NCBI GenBank assembly: GCA_963805445.1
Contig: CAWDUI010000002.1
Span: forward strand, 62,001 to 126,000
Source of the DNA: JAENVT01 sp963805445
GTDB lineage: Bacteria > Actinomycetota > Acidimicrobiia > Acidimicrobiales > Ilumatobacteraceae
Direction: 5' to 3'
DNA length: 64,000 bases
Both the position numbers and the translations under genes were made by a program. Below the pieces are notes generated by a model. That model saw only the letters and a list, made by a program, of their open reading frames with translations, made no database searches and had not been told where the DNA came from. Positions 18,615 to 27,859 of this stretch are shown here, piece after piece (the stretch's first letter is position 1; every line of letters begins with the position of its first letter).

Positions 18615-19540
18615 TGGCGCTGCTGGCCTTTGACCGCGGCCGCGTCGACTCGCTGCGCACAGCGCTCGGCATGGCACTCGGCGAGTTGCGCGGCATCCGC
18701 AGCAGGGAGCCCGAAGCCGCGGACACGTTGAGGGTGCTCGGCAACGCATGCCGGACCCTCGACGAGATCTGGCTGCCCCGTGTCGTCGACGTGCTCAGTT
18801 CCACGGCGATGACGAAGTGCACTCGGTCAGCACCGGGTGTCGTCGACATCGCTCAGGCCTCGGTCGGTGCCGCGGCGCTCCACCCTGGCTGGGAGACCGC
18901 GACCGACCTGACGCCCGTCTACGGCCCATCAGCGCACCAGACCAGAAGCTTCGACGAGGTCCGTGCCGACATCCGCTCGGGCGCGCTGCGACCGATGGCC
19001 GCGCCGCTCGACGCCCACGGTCGCGCCGGCGCGAGGTACACGTCGCTTGCCTTCGCCCCCGGCGCGCAGCGGGAGGTCGGTCACGCGGATCTGACGTCGG
19101 GGGCGCTCAAGTTCATCGACTTCATGTCCGACGGCTTGCCCGTGGGGTGGAGCGAGCACCGCACGCTGACGATCTACTACCTCACGGATGTGCGCGTCAC
19201 GCAGAGCGTGCGCGTGCTGAACGCCTACCGCCGCGACCAGGGCCCCGAGACACTGCCAGGGCTGACCACCGAGGCGGTGATCTCGGGGTACATGGTGATC
19301 GCCAGTACCACGACGACCGGCGACGTGACGATGGTCATCGGACCCGGCGAGCAGGATCCGACGGCGAACTTCGCGCTTGCCTCGCAGAGCATCGAGAGCT
19401 ATTCGGGGGCGTTCTATCCGGACGCGTCGCCGGACTTCCAACCGATCACCGACGAGCCGCGCTTCGTGAACCAGACCAAGTGGACATTCTCGAAGGCCCC
19501 AGCACCGCCCGGAGAGGGAGAAGGAACGTGGGAACCATGA
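18614..19540 (+). CDS. Unrecognised 308-residue protein downstream of the WXG-like gene
   Basis: The start is GTG 18614, overlapping the preceding stop, so it is translationally coupled. Residues 1-80 are helical (LRTALGMALGELRGIRS). The rest appears beta-rich and polar, with SDGLPVGWSEHRTLTIYYLT and SGYMVIASTTTTGDVTMVIG, and a Pro/Gly-rich tail (APAPPGEGEGTWEP). There is no signal peptide and no catalytic motif I recognise. A helical N-terminus fused to a variable C-terminus next to a WXG partner is reminiscent of type VII effectors, but no toxin motif is visible. Its stop overlaps the small lipoprotein gene. Confidence 0.6.
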   Translation: MALLAFDRGRVDSLRTALGMALGELRGIRSREPEAADTLRVLGNACRTLDEIWLPRVVDVLSSTAMTKCTRSAPGVVDIAQASVGAAALHPGWETATDLTPVYGPSAHQTRSFDEVRADIRSGALRPMAAPLDAHGRAGARYTSLAFAPGAQREVGHADLTSGALKFIDFMSDGLPVGWSEHRTLTIYYLTDVRVTQSVRVLNAYRRDQGPETLPGLTTEAVISGYMVIASTTTTGDVTMVIGPGEQDPTANFALASQSIESYSGAFYPDASPDFQPITDEPRFVNQTKWTFSKAPAPPGEGEGTWEP

Positions 19541-19713
19541 AGCGAAAGATGCGAAGGATACGTGCCATCACCGTACTGAGCCTTGCGCCGCTGGCCGGCG
19601 TGAGTTGCGGGCGCATCTCGCTGATGGACGATGGGACCCACATCTACCCCGCCATCGCCGAGCTGGACGTGATCGATGGTGGCGCGCCGTACTGCTCGGC
19701 ACTGGAGGTCTGA
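19537..19713 (+). CDS. Small exported or lipoprotein-like protein
   Basis: 58 residues. A basic N-terminus (MKRKMRRIR) is followed by a short hydrophobic stretch ending LAPLAGVSCG, a lipobox-like sequence with Gly in the -3 place, so lipidation is uncertain. A second Cys is near the end (GGAPYCSALEV). ATG 19537 overlaps the upstream stop as ATGA; GTG 19528 with AAGGA just before it is an alternative start. It closes a tightly coupled three-gene unit with the WXG-like and unknown genes. Confidence 0.55.
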   Translation: MKRKMRRIRAITVLSLAPLAGVSCGRISLMDDGTHIYPAIAELDVIDGGAPYCSALEV

Positions 19714-19724
19714 CGCGGTGTGAC

Positions 19725-20630
19725 ATGAGCCATGAGTTGCGCGTGGTCTGCAACGGGATGCACCACAACGGGATGCACCACAATGGGTGGGTGCAGATCG
19801 ACGCGCTGCGATCGCTTCCTCGACCACTTGCCTACGTGCTCCCGGGAGGCGGCGCGCTGGCGGCCTACCAGGTCGGTGTGCTCGATGCCTTGACCGGTGC
19901 CGGCCTGCAACCGGACCGCTTGATCGGTGTATCGGCCGGGGCAATGAACGCGGGGCTGTTTGCATGGTCCGGCGACATGGAGGCCGTGCGCCGGCTCGAG
20001 CGCGTCTGGGCGAATGTGCGGCGGCGCGACCTGCTTCGGCTGCACCCCGGAAGAATGGCAATGGCCGTCGCCGGCAAGCGGGCGTCGTTCCTCGACAACC
20101 GGCACGGCATCACCTTCCTGCGCAGGCACCTCGGGACTCGCCTCATCGAGCATGCGCCGATCCCGCTGACGATCATCGCCACGGATTTGTCAACCGGGCG
20201 GCCGTTCATCTTGGAGTCCGGCGATGTGGTCTTGGCCATTGTGGCCAGCTCGGCCTTCCCCGGCGTCTTCCCACCGGTCGAGCTTGCCGGGCACACACTG
20301 ATCGACGGCGGGGTCGTGGCCGATGTGCCCCTGGATGTCGCTGCCGAGTTGGGCATGGCCAGCGTGGTGGTGATCACCGTGCCGCCGTTGGCGCCGGCGC
20401 CGGTGCCGCGGCACCCGGTCGCTGTCGTGCTGCGATCGTCGACGTGGGGAGTCGAGGCACACGGCCGCACGATCGTCGCCCGCCCACCTGATGGTCTGCG
20501 CGTGGTCGAGATCCCGACGCGACCGTCGTCGGTCACCACGTTCGCCGTGGGCTCGGCCGCGGCGACCATCGAGGAAGCCCGACAGTTCACTGCGTCCTGG
20601 TTGAGCTCCGAGTTGGCCGCGAGCGTGTAG
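19725..20630 (+). CDS. Patatin-like phospholipase
   Basis: Ser/Asp-dyad lipid acyl hydrolase, about 280-300 residues. It shows the glycine-rich oxyanion loop VLPGGGALAAYQVG, the nucleophile motif GVSAGAMNA (Ser about residue 69) and DGGVVADVP with the catalytic Asp (about 192). The RssA-like bacterial members act on membrane phospholipids or related esters. The N-terminus is uncertain: between ATG 19725 and the conserved domain lies a 15-bp tandem duplication coding GMHHN-GMHHN, and GTG 19790 just after it is an alternative start. It lies 11 bp after the small lipoprotein gene. Confidence 0.88.
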   Translation: MSHELRVVCNGMHHNGMHHNGWVQIDALRSLPRPLAYVLPGGGALAAYQVGVLDALTGAGLQPDRLIGVSAGAMNAGLFAWSGDMEAVRRLERVWANVRRRDLLRLHPGRMAMAVAGKRASFLDNRHGITFLRRHLGTRLIEHAPIPLTIIATDLSTGRPFILESGDVVLAIVASSAFPGVFPPVELAGHTLIDGGVVADVPLDVAAELGMASVVVITVPPLAPAPVPRHPVAVVLRSSTWGVEAHGRTIVARPPDGLRVVEIPTRPSSVTTFAVGSAAATIEEARQFTASWLSSELAASV

Positions 20631-20645
20631 CGATACTCTGTGTGC

Positions 20646-21389
20646 ATGGCTGCAGTCGAAGGCGAGAAACCCGTGCGTCGCCTCGCCCGCGCCGTCACGA
20701 CGACGAACTGGGCCGCCAAGGCCAAGAAAGTGGCCGCGTCGCTGAAGGAGCAGCACGCCGCAGGGCTGGCCGGCGACGAGTCGCCGGCAGTACCTGTGTG
20801 GCCAACGCCGCGCGAACAGCTCGAGGCCGTGAAGCACTTGTTCCGCACCGCACCGAAACCGGGGCCGACTGCGTCGGTTGCTCCCAGCGACGACAGTTCG
20901 CTCGACACCGATGCCGACACCGATGCCGAAGAGGTGGCCGAGGCGCTTCGCGGTGTCGACTGGACTCAGGTCCGTGCGGCGACCGCTGAGCGCACGAACG
21001 ACGTGGCCCGCACGATGCGATCGCTCGCCGACCACGTCGACTGGGCGAAGGTGCAACCCATGGCCGCGCAGGTGTCGAGTGCCCTGATCGCTGCGGTGGC
21101 CGCCGGGCGGATACCGGTCGGCGGGCGCCTTGGCCCGGTCGTGGTGCGGGCCATCACCGACCAGAACAACCTCGGCAGGCGAGTCGCGGCCAACCTCGAG
21201 CACACCGCGACGCCGGTGCCGCCGGACTTCCGCGAGATCATCGAGGCCACCGCCACCGAGGCTGTGACGGGACCTACCCCGGGATCGGCATCGGCGCGCT
21301 CAACACCACGGATTGGCCCTGGCGTGGGCTCGACAGTGATCTGCACGTTCCAGTCGCCGGCCGGTGTCAGCACGATCGTGCCCGTGTAG
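20646..21389 (+). CDS. Unrecognised protein; C-terminal end doubtful
   Basis: ATG 20646 follows a TACTCT box by six bases, a leaderless arrangement. The first ~200 residues look coding: a basic N-terminus (EKPVRRLARAVTTTNWAAKA), an Asp-rich linker (SLDTDADTDAEE), then helices with a repeated D-W motif (GVDWTQVRAA, HVDWAKVQPM). The last ~38 codons (21276-21389) lie antisense to the end of the CopC-CopD gene and read like non-coding sequence. A small indel before 21265 would end the protein at the TGA there. No family was recognised. Confidence 0.5.
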   Translation: MAAVEGEKPVRRLARAVTTTNWAAKAKKVAASLKEQHAAGLAGDESPAVPVWPTPREQLEAVKHLFRTAPKPGPTASVAPSDDSSLDTDADTDAEEVAEALRGVDWTQVRAATAERTNDVARTMRSLADHVDWAKVQPMAAQVSSALIAAVAAGRIPVGGRLGPVVVRAITDQNNLGRRVAANLEHTATPVPPDFREIIEATATEAVTGPTPGSASARSTPRIGPGVGSTVICTFQSPAGVSTIVPV

Positions 21390-22879
21390 TGGTTCGTTCC
21401 GATGGACTCGAGGATCGCCGGCACCAGCCCCGTGCCCGCCGCCTGCAACTCGGCTCCGACCGTGGTGGAGAGCACGGGGGTGATCCCGCCTCCTGGCGGG
21501 GTGATCACCAGGTGAACCTCGTTCTCCCCGACCCGGCCGGGCGTCACGGTGACGTCCGCGATCACGCCGCCCGACGTGAGGGTGGTCGTGAAGACCTTCG
21601 ACGCGGCGACGCTCTGCGGTGGCAAGGCGACCAACGCCGCGGCAACCCCGACCACGCCAATACCGATCAGCGCTTCGACCAGCACATTGCGTCTGATGGC
21701 TGCTGGGCCGTCGTGGCGCAACAGCCACTGCGTCACACCGCCGATCGCGACCAGCACCGTGACGACAGCGACCTTGACCAGCAGCGCGCGGCCCCAGGAT
21801 GTGCTGGTGACATCGTCGAGACTGCCGGCGAGCTTCAGCGTCTGGGCCACGCCGGTACCGACGATCACCGGAACGGCCACCATCGCCGTCACGCTGAACC
21901 GGCGGACGATGCGCTCCGCGTCGGGGTCGGTCAACCACGTAGAGCTGCCGAACGCGAACATCAACAGCCCGCCGACCCACAGCGAGATCGCCGCGAGATG
22001 CAGCGCATCGATCCCGACCCACAACGGCACGGGGTCCTGCGCGTACGGGTGCCCGATGCTCGAATACGTCATCACCAGACCGACGGCGAGGACCAACGCC
22101 GCGCCGCGCCAGATGTCGGTGGCCCGACGGGCGAAGCTCAGCAGCAACCCGCCGAGAACGATCACCATCACCACCCGCACGAGCAGCACCGAGGCGGTGT
22201 GGGAGCCGACCACTTTGCCCCACACCGAGGGCTTGAGCGCGTCGGAAGGCGACCCGGCCACCACCTTTGCGCCGTACAGCCCGAATGAACCGAGCGAGCC
22301 GACCAGCAGGAACACCCAGGCCATCCACAGCAGCGTGCGGTTCGACGCCGAGTCGGTGGATTGCATCGCCAACACGCCCCCTCCCACCACCACGATCAGG
22401 CCGATCAGCGCCAGCAGCCGAGCAGCGGTGTCGAGACGACCGACGGTCGATGTCGCCGTCGCATTGCCACTGACCTTGTCGATCAGCGCACCGACATCGA
22501 CTCCGGTCGACTCCGCACCGACTTGAAAGCTGAACGACCCATCGACGACGTGTCCATCGGCGGAGAGCACGCGCCAGACCACCACGTACACCCCGTCGTC
22601 GATCGAGGGGACCGACGCTTGGACACCCGTGTCGTCGGTGACGCTCTGCGTCGCCCCCGTTGGGATCAACTTGCCTGTCTGGTCGTACAACTGGATGTTG
22701 GAACGCTCGGCATCGACCGCCTCGTTGAAGTCGAGCTCGATGTTGGGCGGACCGGATTCCAGCACGGCGTTCGCCGATGGCACGCTCGCCTCGAGACCGG
22801 CGTGGGCGAACGCCTGCCCCGCCGGTGCAAACACGCCGAGCGTCAGCACCGTGCCAACTGCAACTCGGCTCCAACGCAT
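21274..22879 (-). CDS. CopC-CopD fusion, copper resistance/uptake membrane protein (one frameshift)
   Basis: About 535 residues. A signal peptide ends in QAFAHAGLE, giving the mature N-terminal His of the CopC copper site. The CopC domain continues to SADGHVVDGSFSF. About eight membrane segments of the CopD domain follow (GIDALHLAAISLWVGG, with His likely in copper handling), then an extracytoplasmic beta domain ending VEPTPGQSVVLSAPMPIPG. An extra G near 21317 disrupts the last 14 residues; without it the protein stops at 21274. The ATG overlaps the upstream stop by one base (TGATG). Confidence 0.85.
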
Positions 22880-23526
22880 CAGCCCATGATCCCCGCAGGG
22901 CCGAGACCGTCGATCTCCGCCCGACCGAGCAGCCACGCCAGGCGATGGCGGGGCGGTACGGCGATCGCCTCCGCGGGCAGATCGGTGAGACCCATCGGCT
23001 TGCGGCTGGCCCACAGCATGCTCAGCCGGCCGAGATCGAGCCGAACGTACTGGTCGTCCCAATCCGACCACGAGTAGCCGAGGCCGAGATCGGCGTGGTG
23101 CACGCTCACCTCCCTCCAGCGGATGAAGGGCAACTCGCTCATGGTCATCTGCCCGGCGAACGTCAGCCCATGGCCGGCCCAGGCGTCGGGTTGCATCGCT
23201 GCCCATGCCGCCTCGAGCCGCGCCGCGCTGTCGGCGACATCGGCAATCAACTCGTCGGCCGACCGTGCGGCCCCGGCCTCGATGTCGGCGGTGCGTTGGT
23301 CGAGCCCGCCGGGATACATCGACTCGATCTCGCCGCGGATTGCTGCTTCCAGCATGTGCGTGTGCCCGTCGGCATTGCGAGCGATGTGGGTGGCGACGTG
23401 ACCAACCGTCCAGCCAGGGAGTAGCGACGGCTGCGAGACCTGATCGTCGCCCAGATCGCGAAGGTCGGCGATGACCTCACGGTGTGATCTGGTGGCTCCG
23501 GCACGGTCGCGCTCGAGATCGTTCAT
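22879..23526 (-). CDS. Maleylpyruvate isomerase-fold (mycothiol-type) protein
   Basis: 215 residues, second family member in the window. The N-terminal LLPGWTVGHVATHIARNADG supplies one metal His. The second site is in MTMSELPFIRWREVSVHHAD (E/H pair), and the C-terminus has RHRLAWLLGRAEIDGL. Members of this group are close to MDMPI itself (mycothiol-dependent maleylpyruvate isomerase), but no aromatic degradation genes are nearby, so the substrate is open. The start is ATG 23526. It is translationally coupled to the CopC-CopD gene and divergent from gnd. Confidence 0.83.
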   Translation of the reverse strand: MNDLERDRAGATRSHREVIADLRDLGDDQVSQPSLLPGWTVGHVATHIARNADGHTHMLEAAIRGEIESMYPGGLDQRTADIEAGAARSADELIADVADSAARLEAAWAAMQPDAWAGHGLTFAGQMTMSELPFIRWREVSVHHADLGLGYSWSDWDDQYVRLDLGRLSMLWASRKPMGLTDLPAEAIAVPPRHRLAWLLGRAEIDGLGPAGIMG

Positions 23527-23572
23527 CGAGTTCTCACCGTATCCCGTGCGCGAACATGGCAACCTTGCAGAC

Positions 23573-24589
23573 ATGCAAATCGCAATGGTCGGTCTCGGGC
23601 GCATGGGCGCCAACATGGTTCGACGGCTGCAGCGCGCCGGTCACGAGTGCGTCGCCTATGACCTCGCCGAAGCCGCGGTGCAGGCCTCCGAAGCCGACGG
23701 CGCGCACGGCGCACGCACGCCGCAGGAGGTCGTCGATGCACTCACCGCACCTCGCCACATCTGGTTGATGGTCCCGGCCGCATATGTCGGCAGCACCATC
23801 GACACCTTCGCGCCGCTGCTGTCGCCGGGCGACACGCTGATCGACGGCGGCAACTCGTGGTACCGCGACGACGTCGATCGTGCCGGACCACTCGGGGAAC
23901 AGGGCATCAACTACCTCGACATCGGGACGAGTGGCGGCGTCTTCGGCTTGGAGCGCGGGTACTGCCTGATGATCGGCGGGCCGACCGAGGCGGTCGATCA
24001 GATGGCGCCGATCTTCGACGACCTCGCCCCCGGTGCCGGCGACATCAGCCGCACGCCCGGCTACACGGGCGAGCCCGCCGGACCCGAGAAGGGTTGGCTG
24101 CACTGCGGCCCGAGCGGCGCCGGCCACTTCGTCAAGATGGTGCACAACGGCATCGAGTACGGCCTGATGGCCGCGTACGCGGAGGGCCTCAACATCTTGT
24201 CGGAGGCCAACATCGGCGCCGGCGACCGTCCGAAGGACGCCGAAACGGCACCACTCACCCATCCCGCGTACTACCAGTACGACTTCGACCTCGGTGCGAT
24301 CAGCGAAGTGTGGCGGCGCGGCAGCGTCGTCGCCAGTTGGCTGCTGGACCTGACCGCCGCAGCCTTCGCCGCCGACCCGGCGCTGGACGCCTTCGAGGGT
24401 CGGGTCAGCGACAGCGGTGAAGGGCGATGGACGGTGCACGCCGCCATCGACGAAGGGGTTCCCGCCCCGGTCCTCAGCGCCGCGCTCTACGAACGGTTCA
24501 CGTCCCGTGGTCGGGCCGACATGGGCAACAAGATCCTGTCGGCCATGCGCGCCCAGTTCGGCGGCCACGTGGAAGGAACGGGGCACTGA
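23573..24589 (+). CDS. gnd: 6-phosphogluconate dehydrogenase, decarboxylating
   Basis: Oxidises 6-phosphogluconate to ribulose 5-phosphate and CO2. 338 residues, the short GndA/YqeC-type form that is usually NAD-dependent. Motifs are MVGLGRMGANMVRRL (nucleotide fold), DGGNSWYRDD, LDIGTSGGVFGLERGYCLMI, and the catalytic Lys in GAGHFVKMVHNGIEYGLM (about residue 188). CAACCT ends seven bases before ATG 23573, so the mRNA is probably leaderless. zwf follows after 2 bp. The oxidative pentose phosphate steps are therefore co-expressed. Confidence 0.94.
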   Translation: MQIAMVGLGRMGANMVRRLQRAGHECVAYDLAEAAVQASEADGAHGARTPQEVVDALTAPRHIWLMVPAAYVGSTIDTFAPLLSPGDTLIDGGNSWYRDDVDRAGPLGEQGINYLDIGTSGGVFGLERGYCLMIGGPTEAVDQMAPIFDDLAPGAGDISRTPGYTGEPAGPEKGWLHCGPSGAGHFVKMVHNGIEYGLMAAYAEGLNILSEANIGAGDRPKDAETAPLTHPAYYQYDFDLGAISEVWRRGSVVASWLLDLTAAAFAADPALDAFEGRVSDSGEGRWTVHAAIDEGVPAPVLSAALYERFTSRGRADMGNKILSAMRAQFGGHVEGTGH

Positions 24590-24591
24590 CG

Positions 24592-25995
24592 ATGAGCGCT
24601 GCGACGACCCAACCCACTGCCGATGCACTCGTGTTGTTCGGCGCCACCGGCGACCTCGCCAGGCGGAAGCTCTTCCCGGCGCTCTACCACCTGGAGCGTC
24701 ACGGAACCCTGAAGGTGCCCGTGATCGGCGTTGCCCGCAGCGACTGGACCGACAAGGCGTTCTGCCAGAACGCTCACGACTCGATCATCGCCGCGATTCC
24801 GGACGCGAAGGCCGCGGTGATCGACTCGTTGATGGCCCGCCTCGACCTGATCCAAGGCGACTATGGCGATCACAAGACGTGGCTGTCGCTGAAGCACACG
24901 CTCGACAAGCACAAGAGCACGGTCGCGGTGTTCTACATGGCGATCCCGCCGTCGATGTTTCCCACGGTTGCCCAATCGCTGGCCTCGGTCGGCCTCAATG
25001 ATCGCGGCCGCATCGTCGTGGAGAAGCCGTTCGGGCGCGACCTGGCCAGCGCCATCGAACTGAACGCAACGCTGCATACGGTGTTCCCCGAGGAACGCAT
25101 CTTCCGCATCGACCACTACCTCGGCAAAGAGAGCGTCGAAGACCTGCTCGTGTTCCGTTTCTCCAACAGCTTGCTGGAGCCCGTTTGGAACCGAAACTAC
25201 GTGCGCAGCGTGCAGATCACGATGAGCGAGACCATCGGTGTCGAGGGTCGGGGCAGCTTCTATGACGGCGTGGGCGCCATCCGCGATGTGATGCAGAACC
25301 ACTTGCTGCAGGTCGCCGCGTTGGCGGCGATGGAGCCACCCGTCGGGCCGGAATCGAGCTTCCTGCAAGACGAGAAGGTCAAGGTGTTCGCGGCGATGCG
25401 GCCGATCGACCCGCAGAAACTGGTGCGCGGGCAATACGTCGGCTACCGCGACGAGCCGGGCGTCGCACCCGACTCGACCGTGGAGACCTTCGCCGCCGCT
25501 CGCTTGGAGATCGACTCGTGGCGATGGGCCGGCGTGCCGTGGTTCGTCCGATGCGGCAAGGGCCTGAAGTCGTCGGCGACGGAGGTCGTGGTCGAGTTTC
25601 GTGAGCCGCCGAGCATGTTGTTCGACGAAGCCGGGGGGCCGACGCCCGAGCGCAACCTGGTTCGTTTCCGTCTCGGCTCACACGACGGCGTCACGTTCAC
25701 GTTGCAAGCCAAGACACCGGGGCCGAACCTCGACAGCCAGAACGTCGACATCGCGGTCGACTTCGCCGCGGCGCTCGGCGAGCGCCGCGAGGCGTACGAA
25801 CGACTGCTCGACGACGCCATGGCAGGACTACCGCGCCGCTTCGCCCGCGAAGACGTTGCCGAGCAGACGTGGCGCGTGGTGCAGCCGGCGCTCGACACGC
25901 CGGGCTCGGTGCATCCCTACTTCCGCGGCGAGTGGGGCCCGGCGCAGGCCGATCGAATCCTCGACGGCGACGCATGGTTCGTGCCCTCGTCCTGA
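24592..25995 (+). CDS. zwf: Glucose-6-phosphate 1-dehydrogenase
   Basis: Converts glucose 6-phosphate to 6-phosphogluconolactone with reduction of NAD(P). 467 residues. The coenzyme loop is LFGATGDLARRKLFPALY, the substrate Lys is in VVEKPFGRDL, and the active site is RIDHYLGKE (about residue 172). WAGVPWFVRCGKGLKSS is typical of the C-terminal domain. Intact. The 3' end is followed by an intergenic palindrome at 26030-26080, convergent with btuD. Confidence 0.95.
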   Translation: MSAATTQPTADALVLFGATGDLARRKLFPALYHLERHGTLKVPVIGVARSDWTDKAFCQNAHDSIIAAIPDAKAAVIDSLMARLDLIQGDYGDHKTWLSLKHTLDKHKSTVAVFYMAIPPSMFPTVAQSLASVGLNDRGRIVVEKPFGRDLASAIELNATLHTVFPEERIFRIDHYLGKESVEDLLVFRFSNSLLEPVWNRNYVRSVQITMSETIGVEGRGSFYDGVGAIRDVMQNHLLQVAALAAMEPPVGPESSFLQDEKVKVFAAMRPIDPQKLVRGQYVGYRDEPGVAPDSTVETFAAARLEIDSWRWAGVPWFVRCGKGLKSSATEVVVEFREPPSMLFDEAGGPTPERNLVRFRLGSHDGVTFTLQAKTPGPNLDSQNVDIAVDFAAALGERREAYERLLDDAMAGLPRRFAREDVAEQTWRVVQPALDTPGSVHPYFRGEWGPAQADRILDGDAWFVPSS

Positions 25996-26029
25996 GGTTT
26001 CCCGTCGGCTCAGCGCCATGGCTGCTCGA

Positions 26030-26080
26030 CGAAGTGCGTACTTTCAGCGCCACCTGTGTGCGTCGAACGTGCGCACTTCG
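26030..26080. repeat. Dispersed palindrome, copy B (GAAGTGYG family)
   Basis: CGAAGTGCGTACTTT at the left and AACGTGCGCACTTCG at the right pair with two mismatches around a loop containing CCACCTGTGTGCG. It lies between convergent zwf and btuD and could act as a terminator. Related copies are at 38383, 42233 and 62208. Confidence 0.65.
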
Positions 26081-26106
26081 CGCGACGCCTCGGCTGATGC
26101 CGAGCC

Positions 26107-26885
26107 TTACTGCGAGGTGCGCCGTGGGACGACGACCACGGTGCCGTCGGATTGTTGGTGCACGGTGACCGACCGCCGTAGAACTCGCTCAGCGTCTCGG
26201 CGCGCAACACGTGAGCCGCGTCGCCCATGGCGACGAGATGTCCCTCGTGGAGCAGCGCCAGTCGATCGGCGTACAGCCCGGCCAGCGTGAGGTCGTGCAT
26301 GGCCGACAGCACCGTGAGGCCGTGCTCTTGCCGCAACCGGTCGACGAGCTCCAGCGCCTGTTGCTGATGCCCGATGTCGAGGGCGCTGGTGGGCTCGTCG
26401 AGCAGCAGCACGGGCGCCTCTTGCGCCAGGGCGCGGGCGATGACCATCCGCTGCCGCTCGCCACCGCTGAGGGTGCCGAGCTTCCGATCGGCGAAGGGTT
26501 CGAGAGCCAGGCGATCGAGCACGCTGTCGACCATCGCCCGGTCGTGGCGCGACTCGTGGCCGAAGTAGCTCACGTACGGGCTGCGCCCCAGCAACACGTA
26601 CTCGAATCCCGTCATGTCCTCGGGCATCACCGGCGACTGCGGCACATAGGCGACCAGCGTGGCGCGACGGCGTGCCGAGCGGATCGACAGCGGCGCACCG
26701 TCGACAGCGATCACACCCTCGTGCGGAACCAGCCCGGCGATCGCACGCAGCAGGCTCGATTTGCCGGCGCCGTTCGGCCCGATGAAGCACAACCACTCCC
26801 CCGACCTCACGTCGCTGCTGAACGGGGCCAGCGCGACGCGCCGGTCGTAGCTGACGGACACGGCCTCCAACCGAACCGAGCTCAT
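26107..26885 (-). CDS. btuD: Cobalamin/iron-siderophore-type ABC transporter ATPase (one frameshift)
   Basis: About 259 residues. Walker A is IGPNGAGKSS (about residue 37), signature LGTLSGGERQRMVIARAL, Walker B VLLLDEPTSALD, switch His in SAMHDLTLAG. It belongs to the FecE/BtuD branch. A missing base near 26170 displaces the last ~28 codons; corrected, the end reads YGGRSVTVHQQSDG and stops at 26107. The ATG overlaps the permease stop as ATGA. A corrinoid substrate is assigned from the cobalamin riboswitch upstream of btuF and the neighbouring cob genes. Confidence 0.88.
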
Positions 26886-27858
26886 ACCAGCGACCGCTTG
26901 CTGCGCAGCAGCAAGATGAAGAACGGCGCGCCGAAGAACGCCGTGACCACGCCGATCGGCGTTTCCGCCGGGTCCTGCAGCACTCGCCCGGGGATGTCGA
27001 CCAGGATCAGGAACGTCGCACCCACGATCAGGCTCAACGGCAGCACGCGACGGTACGACGGCGCCGGCCAGCATGCGGACAGCGTGGGGCACGATCACGC
27101 CGACGAATCCGATCAGGCCGCTGACGCTGACCACCGCGGCGGTGCCCATCGTGGCGGCGATCACGATGATGATCCTGACCCGGGCGACGTCTGACCCGAG
27201 CGAGGCCGCCTCGTCGTCGCCGACCCGGAACAGGTCGAGATGGCGGCGGTGCAGCAGCAACACCGCAGAGCTCACGACCACGTATGGCAACACCAGGCGC
27301 ACATCGCTCCACGTCGCGTTGGAGACGCGACCGAGGATCCATGAGTACACCTCGCGGATCACGTCGTTGTTGCGCTGCAGCACGAAGGTCTGGATCGCGG
27401 TGAACAGCGACACCACGGCGACACCGGCCAGTACCAACGTGACGCCCGATCGCGATGCACCGAACGCCGCGCCCACGAGGTAGGTGATCATCACCGCGAC
27501 GAGTCCACCGACGAACGACACCAACGGAAGCGGATCGACCAACCAGCCGTTGGTCGCGTCGCGACCGACGGCGAAGATGATGGTCGCGCCGAGACCGGCT
27601 CCGGCGGCGACACCGAGCAGGTACGGATCGACCAGTGGGTTGCGGAACACGCCCTGGTAGCTGGCTCCAGCCAGCGAGAGCATCGCCCCGACGATGCCGG
27701 CCAGGGCAACGCGCGGCATGCGCACGTTCCAGATGATGTCCCAGTTCGCCGACGACACACGCCCCGCCGGGCCGATCATCACACCCAGGCCCACCGCGAT
27801 CACGAACGCGACGACAGCAACGACCATCCACCACCGTCGACGCGTTCGCGCTGTTCAT
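26882..27858 (-). CDS. btuC: Cobalamin-type ABC transporter permease (two frameshifts)
   Basis: FecCD/BtuC family, about 325 residues and about nine to ten membrane segments. Typical sequences are RMPRVALAGIVGAMLSLAGA, QGVFRNPLVDPYLLGVAAGA, VSVSGLIGFVGVIVPHAVRM and the C-terminal GAPFFILLLRS. ATG 27858 follows the btuF stop by one base, but the frame changes near 27845 and again near 27067; the corrected C-terminus overlaps btuD as ATGA. If the first shift is real, translation could begin at ATG 27827 instead. Confidence 0.85.
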
Positions 27859-27859
27859 C

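Noticed and set aside
21276..21389. Last 38 codons of the plus-strand gene at 20646
   Set aside because: They are antisense to the corrected C-terminus of CopC-CopD and have no protein-like pattern. Kept in the coordinates only because the literal frame is open, and flagged as doubtful.
7263..23526. The two maleylpyruvate-isomerase-fold genes as an aromatic degradation pathway
   Set aside because: They lie 15 kb apart with no ring-cleavage or hydratase partners, and this fold is widespread in actinobacteria with diverse roles.
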